Part shown: positions 1 through 9,573 of the stretch, one piece after another
Position numbering within the stretch: position 1 is the stretch's first letter
How the letters are laid out: each line of letters starts with the position of its first letter
Assembly: GCF_029688735.1 (NCBI RefSeq)
Contig: NZ_JARULD010000002.1
Coordinates: forward strand, 434,001 to 498,000
Direction: 5' to 3'
Source of the DNA: Qipengyuania flavescens
GTDB lineage: Bacteria > Pseudomonadota > Alphaproteobacteria > Sphingomonadales > Sphingomonadaceae
Length of the DNA: 64,000 nt
Position numbers and translations under genes: made by a program
Notes under the pieces: model-generated
The model's database searches: none
Told to the model about the DNA's origin: nothing
The model's input: the letters and a program-made list of their open reading frames with translations, nothing else

Positions 1-366
1 GGGGTTGGTCACCTGCACCAGCGTGCCGAAGGGCAGGGTGCGGTGCGCGGCGGTCATGGCGTGCATGTCGAACGCCTCGCCGCTGGCGGTGCGGCGGCCG
101 TGGAACTTGCGGCCGTAATAGGACGCGCCGCCGCTCTGGAGGACGGTGAGCACGGGTTCCGGCTCCACCGGCGGGTCGAAGGTGTCGAGGTCGACGATCT
201 TGCCGGCCACCTCCGGCTCGGGCGGGAGGCTGGAATAGGGCGCGAAATGCTCGACGAAAGCGGCTTCGGTCGCGGGCATCGGCCCCGCGCTCTGCGAATG
301 GCCCGCGCTGGCGGGAAGGGTAACGGCGGCAGCAAAAAGCAGCGCGCGGATCGTGCGTTTGGTCAT
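1..366 (-). CDS. RlpA-family septal ring lytic transglycosylase-like protein, N-terminal part (runs off window)
   Basis: Reading the minus strand from the ATG at 366 gives 122 open codons to the window edge. It starts with a signal peptide (MTKRTIRALLFAAAVTLPAS) and then a proline-rich linker. From about residue 80 it enters a double-psi beta-barrel with the RlpA-type hallmark GGASYYGRKFHGRRTASGE followed by HRTLPFGTLVQVTNP. RlpA proteins are periplasmic or outer-membrane enzymes that bind or cleave peptidoglycan lacking stem peptides. The C-terminus, including any SPOR domain, lies outside the window, so catalytic competence cannot be judged. Confidence 0.85.
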   Translation of the reverse strand, partial: MTKRTIRALLFAAAVTLPASAGHSQSAGPMPATEAAFVEHFAPYSSLPPEPEVAGKIVDLDTFDPPVEPEPVLTVLQSGGASYYGRKFHGRRTASGEAFDMHAMTAAHRTLPFGTLVQVTNP

Positions 367-1290
367 CGAATGAACCTCCCGTTCGGATCGGGTGGCTATA
401 CCGGAGGGCCCGGCGGGAGTCGTTAACCCGACGGGCGATGGCCCCATTCCCGCCACAGTTCGTCGCGCTTACGGGATCGAAAGACGCATCCGTACCGAGT
501 TTCGTGGGTCGGGCTAGCTTGAGCCACTAGAGGTTGAGCGAGGGAGGATTCGCCCGCTCGCAAGGAGCCCGCATAGCAAATGGGGCCGGCATCACTGCCG
601 ACCCCACTCTCACCGATGCGTGGCCGTGTTCCTTCATCCGGAGATCAAGGGACGCGTAACTTGGCATCCGATGTTTTCCCTTCTGGTCCATCCGAAGATT
701 TCCCTTCCGGTTCTGTCACCGGCGCTCGCACCGGCATCCGGATCCACCCTCGGGCTGACCCGCTCGGGTGCGCCAGGTCGCAAGGACCCTCGCTTCCGTC
801 GCAGACCGGCCTTCATCAGGCGGTTCCGCAGCTTGGATTTCCGTTGATGGCCTTCCGCCTCGAACGGTCACATCGCTGTCCGGTCCGAAGACCTTTCCTA
901 GATGCCACCTTCGGCTTCCGGCCGGGTTGGCCAAGCTCGTGTCGGAACACCTTCGCGGCTCCGTCATCGACCCGCCTTGCGTCCGACCGAGGTCTTCAGC
1001 ACGAGGGTCTCTTGAACCGCGCGGACAGGTTCCGCCACGTCATTCCGGTTTGGAAATACTCTGATCTATCAAGCCTTTCGGCCGTCCAGTTCAGCTTGTT
1101 TCCGCGCCGTTCCGATGAATTGAAGCTGCGCCTGAAGGCCCGATTCTGCAACTGCCCGACCGGCGACTTTTCCACTTTCGCCAGTTTTCGCTGTGGACGG
1201 GAGTGGATAACTCAACCGCCGGTCGCAAATTCCTGTCGTTATTCGCCTCGCAGGCGCAATATCGCAATGCAGATTCGTGCTGCGCCGCAA
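367..1290. other. 0.9 kb region without a convincing gene
   Basis: Between the rlpA-like gene and the 3' end of argG no reading frame has protein-like composition; the frames that stay open are fragments or run antisense through argG. The minus strand is rich in GGAAGG-type purine runs, and there is a short imperfect tandem repeat around 663-710 (two units of the form CATCCGA...TTTCCCTTC). A strong hairpin at 582-605 closes the region on the minus strand. It may be a long argG 3' region, an unrecognised RNA, or a decayed gene. Confidence 0.4.
582..605 (-). terminator. GC-rich hairpin, probable terminator for minus-strand transcription
   Basis: Arms GGGGCCGGCA and TGCCGACCCC enclose a TCAC loop (one C-A mismatch within the stem). 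On the minus strand it is followed by ATTTGC. The same GGGGCCGGC core occurs in the terminators at 13391 and 34896. Confidence 0.5.
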
Positions 1291-2505
<1,215 letters not shown>

Positions 2506-2796
2506 GGATACACCTTCGCTAGCTTGGCCGCGCCGCTAGCAGGAGCGTGACGCTGTAGGCAAATGGGAATGTGTGGGGGTAGAGCGAGTGAAGATAAGAT
2601 ATTGGCGACGTGATCTTCGCTCGACCGTTTCTGTGCGCACGACATTGCAGAGGGGAGAGACTAGAGAGGCGCGCGATAGCAGTGGAAAGATTGGCGTCTT
2701 ATTGCCTTTGCCTCGCTGATATCCTCGACGCCGACAGCGAGACATGCATATAGAGAGTTAGTTGACCCTGATCGAAGTGAATTAGCTACTAGATAT
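2506..2796. other. AT-richer intergenic region between argG and the AlbA_2 gene
   Basis: This stretch lies between the divergent starts of argG (2505) and the AlbA_2-domain gene. It is AT-richer toward its right end, where base composition changes to that of the following gene. I see no tRNA, repeat pair or coding frame in it. It must hold the argG promoter and probably that of the inserted gene. Confidence 0.4.
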
Positions 2797-2824
2797 GGGG
2801 TGATGAGCAGATGCTCATCACCCC
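2797..2824. promoter_or_regulatory. Perfect 12-bp-arm palindrome over the 5' end of the AlbA_2 gene
   Basis: GGGGTGATGAGC (2797-2808), loop AGAT, GCTCATCACCCC (2813-2824). The arms are perfectly complementary. The first possible ATG (2811) lies in the loop and right arm, so the later ATGs at 2826 or 2835 are more likely starts. It could be an operator for a DNA-binding product or an mRNA hairpin controlling initiation. Confidence 0.6.
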
Positions 2825-2825
2825 T

Positions 2826-4400
2826 ATGTTGAGAATGATAGACCAACCAACCCTTCCGTTTTGGGAAACTCCGCCTGAGCACCGCGCGACGTGGACTTCG
2901 CGCGACCTCTGGCTCCGCCTGAGTGAGCATAATCTAGCAGAATTCTCCGAGGATGATCGGATCGAGCGCAAAAGTGCTTCAAAGGTCGATCGGCGCCGCT
3001 ACGCCGAATATCTAAGCATGTGGGCTAATACCGTGGAAGGCGGGATCATGCTCTTTGGCGTCGAGAACAACGGAGCTGTAACTGGCTGTGCCAGTCTGAG
3101 CCAACCGGAGCTAAACGCACTGAAAAGTTGCCATACTCAGTTATGTCCAGAAGCATCGCCAGAATTTCGAACTATCGGCATCGAAGTCGACGGCAAACCG
3201 AACTTCGTCGTAGCAGCGTACATACCGTACCGCGGAACGCTGGTTGAAACTCACAAGGCCGAAGCCTTTATTCGACATGGCGACAACAAGCATCGAATGA
3301 GCGCGGAGGAAAGAGATGATTTCCGCGCAACACGGCAAGAAAGGCGTTGGGAGCAAAGGCCCAACGAGCACTTCAAGTTTCCGCAGGATTTCGACGAAAA
3401 CGTCGTTCAAGAATTTTGTACGAACTTCCGTGAAAGAGAAAACAAACCGGATTGGAGCACTGAGGATATACTAGTAGACCGCCATCTAATGATAAAGGAT
3501 GGCGATCGATATGTGCCTCTAAATTGCTTGACACTTTTTGCCGCTAAGGACCCGCTTTCATTCCATGCCGGCGCTCGTATTCGTGTACAACGATTCGAGG
3601 GAACGGAGGAGGGCGCGGGTGAGACATTTTCGCCTTTGCGCGATTTCTATCTGGAAGGAAACATCCCACGCATCCTGCGTGAAGGCGATACCATGCTGGC
3701 TAACATGAACTATAATGTCACTTGGCTAAGCAATGAAGGTAAGTTCGTCACGACGCCCGAGTACCCAAAATGGGCATGGTTTGAGGCGCTCGTGAACGCC
3801 CTCGTCCATCGCTCGTATAGCTTCTCCGGGTCAGAAATTTTTGTTAAGTTTTTTTCTGATCGAATGGAGGTTGAGAGCCCGGGCGGTTTCGTACCGCCAG
3901 TCAACGCAGCCAACATTTACAATCAGAGAGCTGCGCGTAATCCCCATCTTATGGAGGCACTTCGTTACCTCGGTTTTACGCAGATGTCGCGCGAGGGAAC
4001 TCGGAGGATGAGGCAAAGCATGGAAGACTATAACCTTCCAGCTCCGAATTTCTCGCAAGAAGCGATCAATGGGGTCTCAGTGAGGGTCACTTTGAGAAAT
4101 GACCATCACACGCGCAAGCGAGCCTTGGACAAAGATGTAGCCACATATTGTGGAGTGGATACTTGGAAGCAGCTTCAAGAATATGAAGTCCAGATTATGG
4201 GCTATGCGTTCAATAATCGTTCCATACAAGTGGCTGAAGCATCACGGATCACCGGACGCACTTGGAATACTTCCAAGAAGGACTTGGATCGCTTGGTCCG
4301 AAAGGGACTTCTCGCGTTTGTCCCTCCGAAGTTCCAGCGTGATCCCAAGGCGCGCTATGAATTGGTGGGCGATAGAAGGGGTGGTCTCCGCGAAGCCTAA
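2826..4400 (+). CDS. AlbA_2 (Schlafen-like) DNA/RNA-binding domain protein with HATPase_c_4-like and winged-helix regions
   Basis: About 524 aa from the ATG at 2826 (2811 and 2835 are alternatives; 2811 sits inside the palindrome). An AlbA_2 domain occupies roughly residues 30-170: acidic/basic block RIERKSASK, then SMWANTVEGGIMLFGVENNG. A GHKL-like region about 320-440 contains ALVNALVHRSY and RMEVESPGGFVPP. A helix-turn-helix-like tail ends the protein. Family members (often annotated RecG-like or ATP-binding protein) are poorly characterised; some occur in defence islands, and Schlafen-type domains can be nucleases. The gene is clearly AT-richer than its neighbours, stands alone between argG and a cfa-like gene, and has no partner gene, all signs of transfer. 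The exact function is unknown. Confidence 0.8.
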   Translation: MLRMIDQPTLPFWETPPEHRATWTSRDLWLRLSEHNLAEFSEDDRIERKSASKVDRRRYAEYLSMWANTVEGGIMLFGVENNGAVTGCASLSQPELNALKSCHTQLCPEASPEFRTIGIEVDGKPNFVVAAYIPYRGTLVETHKAEAFIRHGDNKHRMSAEERDDFRATRQERRWEQRPNEHFKFPQDFDENVVQEFCTNFRERENKPDWSTEDILVDRHLMIKDGDRYVPLNCLTLFAAKDPLSFHAGARIRVQRFEGTEEGAGETFSPLRDFYLEGNIPRILREGDTMLANMNYNVTWLSNEGKFVTTPEYPKWAWFEALVNALVHRSYSFSGSEIFVKFFSDRMEVESPGGFVPPVNAANIYNQRAARNPHLMEALRYLGFTQMSREGTRRMRQSMEDYNLPAPNFSQEAINGVSVRVTLRNDHHTRKRALDKDVATYCGVDTWKQLQEYEVQIMGYAFNNRSIQVAEASRITGRTWNTSKKDLDRLVRKGLLAFVPPKFQRDPKARYELVGDRRGGLREA

Positions 4401-4647
4401 TTCTCGGTTCCGGTTTTCGATACCACGTCGGCCACTCAATTAGTTTTCCTACTTGCCAAGCGCGGTGGTACTGGACCGCATGGCCTACGCTGCGCCCAAC
4501 CTGCATCTCTCCATCAGCGAACAGCCCGCACATCCCCCCGCAGCTTTTTCCGCATTGGACCGTGTAACATGCGGTCCATGTCGTAGGACTGCACAGGCGC
4601 GAACCCTCGTTTCGTCCTACACGGCAGTCGGCTTCAAATCCGCGCCC
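4401..4647. repeat. Short inverted repeats downstream of the AlbA_2 gene
   Basis: TGGACCGCATG at 4472-4482 is repeated inverted at 4568-4578 (CATGCGGTCCA). A second copy of TGGACCG at 4556-4562 can pair with 4572-4578 to form a local hairpin. GTAGGAC and GTCCTAC form another inverted pair nearby (about 4583-4620). No gene is visible. It may be a transcription end or a remnant of the insertion that brought in the upstream gene. Confidence 0.4.
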
Positions 4648-5898
4648 TCAATCCCCGCCCAGCAGCCTCTGCTCCGCCGCCGCCATGTAGTCGCGCGTGA
4701 TCGGCAGGGCGCGGCGGTCGCGGACGTACTGGATCTGGTAATTGCCCATGCCGCCCCATTCGAAGGCGGCGGTCGCGCCGGCGAGGTAGAAGGTCCACAT
4801 GCGGTAGAAGCGCTCGTCATAGAGGTCGACGATGGCGGCGCGGTTGGCTTCGCAGCGGGCGTACCATTCGCGCAGGGTCTTCGCGTAGTGCAGCCGCAGC
4901 GTCTCGATGTCGGAATGGATCAGGCGGCTTGTCTCGCTGGCCGCCAGCGTCTCCGACAGGGCGGGGATGTAGCCGCCGGGGAAGATGTACTTGGAGGTGA
5001 AGGCATCGGTCGTGCCCGGCCCGCCGAAGCGGCCGATGGTGTGGACCAGCATCACGCCGTCGTCGGCCAGCAGGTTGGCGCAGGCGCGGAAGAAGGTCTC
5101 GAACTGCGGGCGACCGACATGTTCGAACATTCCGACCGAGACGATGCGGTCGAACCGCTCGCCGCGTTTGGCGAGATCGCGGTAGTCGACCAGTTCGAAG
5201 ATCACGCGGTCGTCCACCCCGGCCTCGCGGGCGCGGCTGCGGGCAAGGGCGAGCTGCTCCTCGGACAGGGTGATGCCGTGGACCTCGACGTCGAAGTGCT
5301 TGGCGAGGAAGATCGCCATCCCGCCCCAGCCGCAACCGATGTCGAGCACGCGCTGCCCGTCGGCCAGCGCCAGCTTGGCGGCGATATGGGCGAGCTTGGC
5401 GTGTTGGGCCTCGGCGAGGGTCTCGACGCACTCCGGCCAATAGGCGCAGCTGTATTGCATGTGCTCGGGGTCGAGCATCAGGCGGTAGAGGTCGTTGCCG
5501 ATGTCGTAGTGATGGGCGACGTTCCTGCGCGCGCCGATGCGGTCGTTGATCGACCCGATGGCGAAGGTGGCCCGGTTGCGGATGCGGCGACCGAGCGAGG
5601 GCGGGCGGAGCTGGCCGCCACGCTCCCACACGGCGTTGGAGCGCAGCAGCTGGACGAGCTCCATGATGCCGCCACCCTCGAGGTCGAGGCGCTGGTCCAT
5701 GTACGCCTCGGCCGCGCCGATGCGGGGATCGAGCAGGATGTCCCGTGGCACCTTGCCGTCGCGGAAGATGACGGCGAGTTCGGGATAGCCCTCTGCAGGA
5801 GTTCCGAAACGAGTGACGGTACCGTCGGCGAAGCGCGCTTCGAGCACGCCCTTCTCGATGACGGAGCCGAGGAAGCGGGACAGCAGGCGTTTGCTCAT
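4648..5898 (-). CDS. Cyclopropane-fatty-acyl-phospholipid synthase family methyltransferase
   Basis: 416 aa. The family transfers a methylene from S-adenosylmethionine to double bonds of membrane phospholipid acyl chains, usually as an envelope-stress or stationary-phase response. It has an N-terminal Cfa-specific region, then AHHYDIGNDLYRLMLDPEHMQYSCAYW (about 130-156) and SAM motif I VLDIGCGWGG near residue 185. The GMFEHVG block follows. Length and motif order match Cfa homologues of alphaproteobacteria. Whether it makes cyclopropane or another methylated lipid cannot be told from the sequence. Confidence 0.92.
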   Translation of the reverse strand: MSKRLLSRFLGSVIEKGVLEARFADGTVTRFGTPAEGYPELAVIFRDGKVPRDILLDPRIGAAEAYMDQRLDLEGGGIMELVQLLRSNAVWERGGQLRPPSLGRRIRNRATFAIGSINDRIGARRNVAHHYDIGNDLYRLMLDPEHMQYSCAYWPECVETLAEAQHAKLAHIAAKLALADGQRVLDIGCGWGGMAIFLAKHFDVEVHGITLSEEQLALARSRAREAGVDDRVIFELVDYRDLAKRGERFDRIVSVGMFEHVGRPQFETFFRACANLLADDGVMLVHTIGRFGGPGTTDAFTSKYIFPGGYIPALSETLAASETSRLIHSDIETLRLHYAKTLREWYARCEANRAAIVDLYDERFYRMWTFYLAGATAAFEWGGMGNYQIQYVRDRRALPITRDYMAAAEQRLLGGD

Positions 5899-5937
5899 GG
5901 CGCTATCTTGCCAAAGCCCGGAGCCGTGTCCAGCCCG

Positions 5938-6678
5938 TCAGATGCCGGCGTACCACTGGTAGCCGGCGCGGTCCTCCCAATAGCCGCCCTGTCCCCCGCC
6001 GACGTCGTCGAGACTGGCGACGGCTTCGATCCCGGTGAGGTACTTGGCGTGCTTGTAGCCCAGTTGCCGCTCGATCCGCATGCGCAAGGGGGCGCCGTTG
6101 CGGACGGGGAGGGGCTCGCCGTTGAGGCTGTGGGCGATGATGGTCTGGGGGTGGTAGGCATCGATCAGGTCGACGCTCTCGTAATAGTCCTGGCCGTTGA
6201 GGTTGTCGGCGCAGCGGAAGACGATGAACTGCGCTTCGGGGCTGAGTTGGGCCTCGTCGAGCAGCAGGGAGAGCTGCGGGCCCGTCCACTCGCCGATCGC
6301 GCTCCAGCCCTCGACGCAGTCGTGGCGCGTGACCTGCGAGCGCTGGGGCAGGCGGCGGATGTTGTCGAGCGTGAGGGCGAGCGGGTTGCGGACCAGCCCG
6401 CCGACGGTGAGCTGCCAGTTGGCGAACCCTTCCTCGACATGGCGCGGGTAGTCGCCGTTCTGGGGATCGACCGAGCCGTTGCCGCGGAAGAAGGGGGAGA
6501 CCGCGCTGCGCGGGTACTCGGGCGCAAGGGCCTCGCGATTGGTAAGCAGGCGGTGTGCGCCCATGTGCCATTTCTCGGCCGCAGACAGCAGGCGTGCGCC
6601 GGCATCGGTATCGGCCACCTTGTTGCAGCCGGCGACGAAGGCGGCACCCGCCGCAGCCAGGAACCCTCTACGCTTCAT
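5938..6678 (-). CDS. Molybdopterin-dependent oxidoreductase, sulfite-oxidase/MsrP-like
   Basis: 246 aa. The N-terminus MKRRGFLAAAGAAFVAGC combines a twin-arginine-like signal with a lipobox cysteine, so the protein is probably exported folded through Tat and may be lipid-anchored. The oxidoreductase molybdopterin domain shows RHDCVEGWSAIGEW, whose Cys (about 121) is the expected Mo ligand of the sulfite oxidase superfamily. The start overlaps the cytochrome b gene by 11 nt, so the two are probably co-expressed, as MsrP with its haem membrane partner MsrQ. It is shorter than E. coli MsrP, and the substrate is unknown. Confidence 0.85.
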   Translation of the reverse strand: MKRRGFLAAAGAAFVAGCNKVADTDAGARLLSAAEKWHMGAHRLLTNREALAPEYPRSAVSPFFRGNGSVDPQNGDYPRHVEEGFANWQLTVGGLVRNPLALTLDNIRRLPQRSQVTRHDCVEGWSAIGEWTGPQLSLLLDEAQLSPEAQFIVFRCADNLNGQDYYESVDLIDAYHPQTIIAHSLNGEPLPVRNGAPLRMRIERQLGYKHAKYLTGIEAVASLDDVGGGQGGYWEDRAGYQWYAGI

Positions 6679-7339
6679 GGGTCGATCCCCCGGTTATCAT
6701 GGCGCGCATCTGTCCGATCGGCCCGGACAGCAGGACGAGCGCGACATGCACGATGAAGAAGCCCAGGATCGCGAAGGCGAAGATGAAGTGCAGGCTGCGC
6801 GCCGACTGGCGCCCGCCAAGCAGGTCGACCAGCCAGCCGAAGGTCGGCTCCATGCCGGGGCTGATCGCGATGCCGCTGAAAACCATCATCGGCAGGAAGA
6901 TGCCGAGCACGAGGCCGTACGCCAGCTTTTGGAGGAAGTTGTACTTCCCCTCGCCATGGTCGAAATTGAGCTTCGCATGCTCGACGATATCGCGCCAGAT
7001 CGCCTTCGGGCGCCACTCCCTGCGGGTGGTAATGAGGTCGCGCTTGAAGTGCCGGTTGAGGAGCATGGCGATCCACATGAACAGGAGTCCGAGCGCGAAG
7101 GGCCAGGCCATCAGGATGTGCCAATCGCGCGCCACGGCGAGGCTGTAATAGCCCGGGATCGTCATCCAGTCGGGGAAGCGCGGGACCTCGAGCCAGGCTT
7201 GGCTGCGATCGAAACCCCAGTCGCCCCAGTAGAGCAGGCGATGGGCGTTGCTGATGGTCAGGCCGGACATGAACAGCACGACCACGCACAGCAGGTTGAG
7301 CCAATGCCAGATCCGCGTGGAAAGGACGTGCCTCTTCAT
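6668..7339 (-). CDS. Cytochrome b/b6-type (b561-like) membrane protein, electron donor partner
   Basis: 223 aa with four or five hydrophobic segments. Candidate haem-ligand histidines lie in STRIWHWLNLL (first helix), ARDWHILMAW, SLHFIFAF and FFIVHVALVL. Such di-haem b-type cytochromes pass quinol electrons to periplasmic partners. It lies between the SDR gene (4-nt ATGA overlap) and the molybdoenzyme gene (11-nt overlap), which argues that it serves the molybdoenzyme. It is not a clear MsrQ homologue by eye. Confidence 0.85.
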   Translation of the reverse strand: MKRHVLSTRIWHWLNLLCVVVLFMSGLTISNAHRLLYWGDWGFDRSQAWLEVPRFPDWMTIPGYYSLAVARDWHILMAWPFALGLLFMWIAMLLNRHFKRDLITTRREWRPKAIWRDIVEHAKLNFDHGEGKYNFLQKLAYGLVLGIFLPMMVFSGIAISPGMEPTFGWLVDLLGGRQSARSLHFIFAFAILGFFIVHVALVLLSGPIGQMRAMITGGSTHEA

Positions 7340-8109
7340 TCCGCTTCCACCTCGCGCGCCAAGTAGATCACGTCGCGCGATTGAGCCATCAGGTGCTGCC
7401 CGCTGTCGATGTAGAGCGTCTGGCCGCTTGCCAGGTGCCGGCCCGCCAGGAACAGAGCTGCGTCCGCGACTTCGGCGGCATCGGTCTTGCGGCGGAGCAG
7501 GTTCAGGCGGTGCGACACTTCGGTTTCCGCCTCGCTCTGGTCATGGCTGGGCAGGATGGCACCGGGTGCGAGGCCGTAGACGCGGTCCGTGTCATCCGCC
7601 GCGCCCATGGACAGCATGTCGATAGTGGCATCCAAGGCGTGCTTGCTCATCGTGTAGCTGAAGAAGTCGGGATTGGGGTTGGCGAGCTTCTGGTCGGTAA
7701 TCTGGATGACGCAGCGCCCGGCCTCGCTTCGGGCGTTCGCGAGGTAGGCTTGAGCCATGCGGGAGGGGGAGGTGGCGTTGACTTGCATCGCTCTCCGGTT
7801 CGTCGCCGGATCGAGTGCGGTTACACTGTCCTCCTCGAAGATGGACGCGCAGTTCACCAGCGCGCCCCAGTCGGGGAGCTTTGCGGCGAGGTCGTCGACC
7901 ATGGCGACGGCGCTATCGCCATCTGCGAGGTCGCAGCGGATCGTCTCCGCGCTCGGCAATGCAGCAGCCAGTCGTTCGGCGGCGTCGGCGGAGCGGCGGT
8001 AGTGGACAACGACATGCCAGCCCGCCGCGCCGAAGGCTTTCGCGATCGCTGCACCGAGGCGCTTGGCACCTCCGGTGACGAGCACGGCTGGTCTGTTGGT
8101 CTTCGGCAT
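7336..8109 (-). CDS. Short-chain dehydrogenase, pteridine reductase/FolM-like
   Basis: 257 aa. The Rossmann nucleotide-binding motif VTGGAKRLGAAIA (about 11-23) has the GxxxRxG form typical of pteridine reductase and dihydromonapterin reductase. HYRRS follows, an NADPH-type basic cluster. VNCASIFEED and the catalytic YTMSKHALD (Tyr about 152, Lys about 156) complete the SDR signature. The family reduces dihydropteridines or related substrates. It is the first gene of a three-gene translationally coupled unit with the cytochrome b and molybdoenzyme genes. A link between pterin metabolism and the molybdoenzyme is only an inference. Confidence 0.85.
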   Translation of the reverse strand: MPKTNRPAVLVTGGAKRLGAAIAKAFGAAGWHVVVHYRRSADAAERLAAALPSAETIRCDLADGDSAVAMVDDLAAKLPDWGALVNCASIFEEDSVTALDPATNRRAMQVNATSPSRMAQAYLANARSEAGRCVIQITDQKLANPNPDFFSYTMSKHALDATIDMLSMGAADDTDRVYGLAPGAILPSHDQSEAETEVSHRLNLLRRKTDAAEVADAALFLAGRHLASGQTLYIDSGQHLMAQSRDVIYLAREVEAE

Positions 8110-8229
8110 GGCTCTCCTACCTTAGCCGAACGCGCTCCAATGGAAAGGCGCGCCATGCAGGGCCGAAACCTCGCATCGCGCGCCTCCTGCGAACCGAAGA
8201 GCTGAACCCCTCGAACTATCCGAACATCT

Positions 8230-8616
8230 TTAGCGGCAGCGAAGGCTCCCGCGGTCGATCTCGCGGCCGACGATCGCGCCCACCGCGCCACCGAGTATCG
8301 CACCGAGCGTACGGTCGCCACGGCCCGCGAGTTCGTGACCCGCGAGTGCTCCGACGCCGGCACCGATCACCAGACCGGTCGTGCCGTTGTCGCGGCGGCA
8401 ATAGTAGCGGCCATCGTCGCCACGCCACATGCGGCTGCTGCGCGTGATGCGGCGCGGTTCCATGTAGTAGCCGCGGCTGTCGTAGATCGCGCGATCCTTG
8501 GCGCGCTTGCCATGCGCCGGCGCCCAGGGCGGCGGGTCGGCAGCAGCGGGAGCGGCGGTGCCAAGTCCGGTGACGGCCAACGTGCCGGCGGCGAATGCGA
8601 GAGCGAGTTTCTTCAT
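8230..8616 (-). CDS. Glycine-zipper 2TM-domain secreted protein
   Basis: 128 aa: signal peptide MKKLALAFAAGTLAVTGLG, a basic/aromatic middle (DGRYYCRRDNGTTG), then a glycine-zipper segment VIGAGVGALAGHELAGRGD and ILGGAVGAIVGREI. Such proteins sit in the periplasm or outer membrane and resemble small lipoprotein or Rick_17kDa-type proteins. It is a single gene, its function is not known, and the last residues SLRCR carry a second Cys. Confidence 0.8.
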   Translation of the reverse strand: MKKLALAFAAGTLAVTGLGTAAPAAADPPPWAPAHGKRAKDRAIYDSRGYYMEPRRITRSSRMWRGDDGRYYCRRDNGTTGLVIGAGVGALAGHELAGRGDRTLGAILGGAVGAIVGREIDRGSLRCR

Positions 8617-8747
8617 CGTTTGTGCCTCATTATCCTGTGGTCTGGCTCTTCAACCCGGACGGTGGTGAGGGGGTCCACAACCTCGGATGAACGAGCGGCA
8701 CTAAGGCCGGATTAGCGATAAGCCGACCCACCGCGCGCGACGAATTG

Positions 8748-9401
8748 CTAGCCATCACGCCCCTTCGTCGCCTTGTCTCGCCATTGATCGGTGAGCCGGT
8801 CCAGCGCTGCGATCTCGCCAAGCTCCGCTCCGGTAGCTTCGCTTCTCGGGTCGTGAAGCGCGGCAAAGACCCGGGCGACGTTCCAGCCCTCGTGGACTCG
8901 CTCTACCAACTCCAGCACGTCGCCCGCTTCGGCTTCGCCTTCCTCGACGACGCGGTAGTACCAGCCGCACATGTGCTCGGCGAGGATACGCTTCACCATG
9001 TCCTTGTGCCCGAAGCGATGCTCGATCTTCCAACAGGGCTGGCGCGGCTGGCTGACTTCCAGCATAGCGCTACCGAAGCGAAAGCGGTCGCCGATGCAGA
9101 CGTCGCTCTCCACCAGCCCCGTGCTCATCAAATTTTCGCCGAAAGCGGCTGGCCCCTGAAGCAAGCCATGCCCGCCGAGCCAGTCATCCCACGCACGGTA
9201 GTGATCGCTCGCATAGTGATGCACGGCCATGTCCGGTCCGCCATGATGCTTTGTATCGGCGACCATATCGCCCTCGATCCCGAAGCTGCGGATGGCCACC
9301 GGACCTGCAATTGGCCGCTTGTCGATCGCGCTGAGTTCCGCGCCGTTGAAGGGGCGGGGCAGGCCGATACAGACTGCTGTGATGACCACGCTCATCGCCA
9401 A
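8748..9401 (-). CDS. MOSC domain-containing protein (YiiM-like)
   Basis: 217 aa. The MOSC beta-barrel is recognised by FGIEGDMVADTKHHGGPDMAVHHY (about 40-63) and GENLMSTGL. The invariant Cys in SQPRQPCWKIEHRFG (about 125-135) would bind the molybdenum cofactor or sulfur. YiiM relatives detoxify N-hydroxylated base analogues; here this is only homology. The ATG at 9401 is preceded by a purine-rich stretch. It is monocistronic. Confidence 0.88.
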   Translation of the reverse strand: MAMSVVITAVCIGLPRPFNGAELSAIDKRPIAGPVAIRSFGIEGDMVADTKHHGGPDMAVHHYASDHYRAWDDWLGGHGLLQGPAAFGENLMSTGLVESDVCIGDRFRFGSAMLEVSQPRQPCWKIEHRFGHKDMVKRILAEHMCGWYYRVVEEGEAEAGDVLELVERVHEGWNVARVFAALHDPRSEATGAELGEIAALDRLTDQWRDKATKGRDG

Positions 9402-9573
9402 ACTTCCATCCCTACAGGATAGGAGACATGGACCGCATGGACCACTGTCCTGGGCGGAAAAAACCGACCACCCGCAATGCGCCGGTTAATCGCGGTTTGA
9501 AAGAGGATCAGATCGACCATGCCGGTCTTTGAGCATAGCCCGCTGCTGTAGGAAAGCCGGTCGGTGGACTAGC

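Noticed and set aside
1199..1215. DnaA-box-like sequence TTATCCACT (minus strand)
   Set aside because: A single imperfect match without clustering, dnaA, dnaN or AT-rich unwinding region; no evidence of an origin.
4453..6756. 767-codon plus-strand open frame
   Set aside because: Antisense to the cfa-like and molybdoenzyme genes; the composition is the typical Ala/Gly/Val/Asp/His-rich shadow of GC-rich coding DNA.
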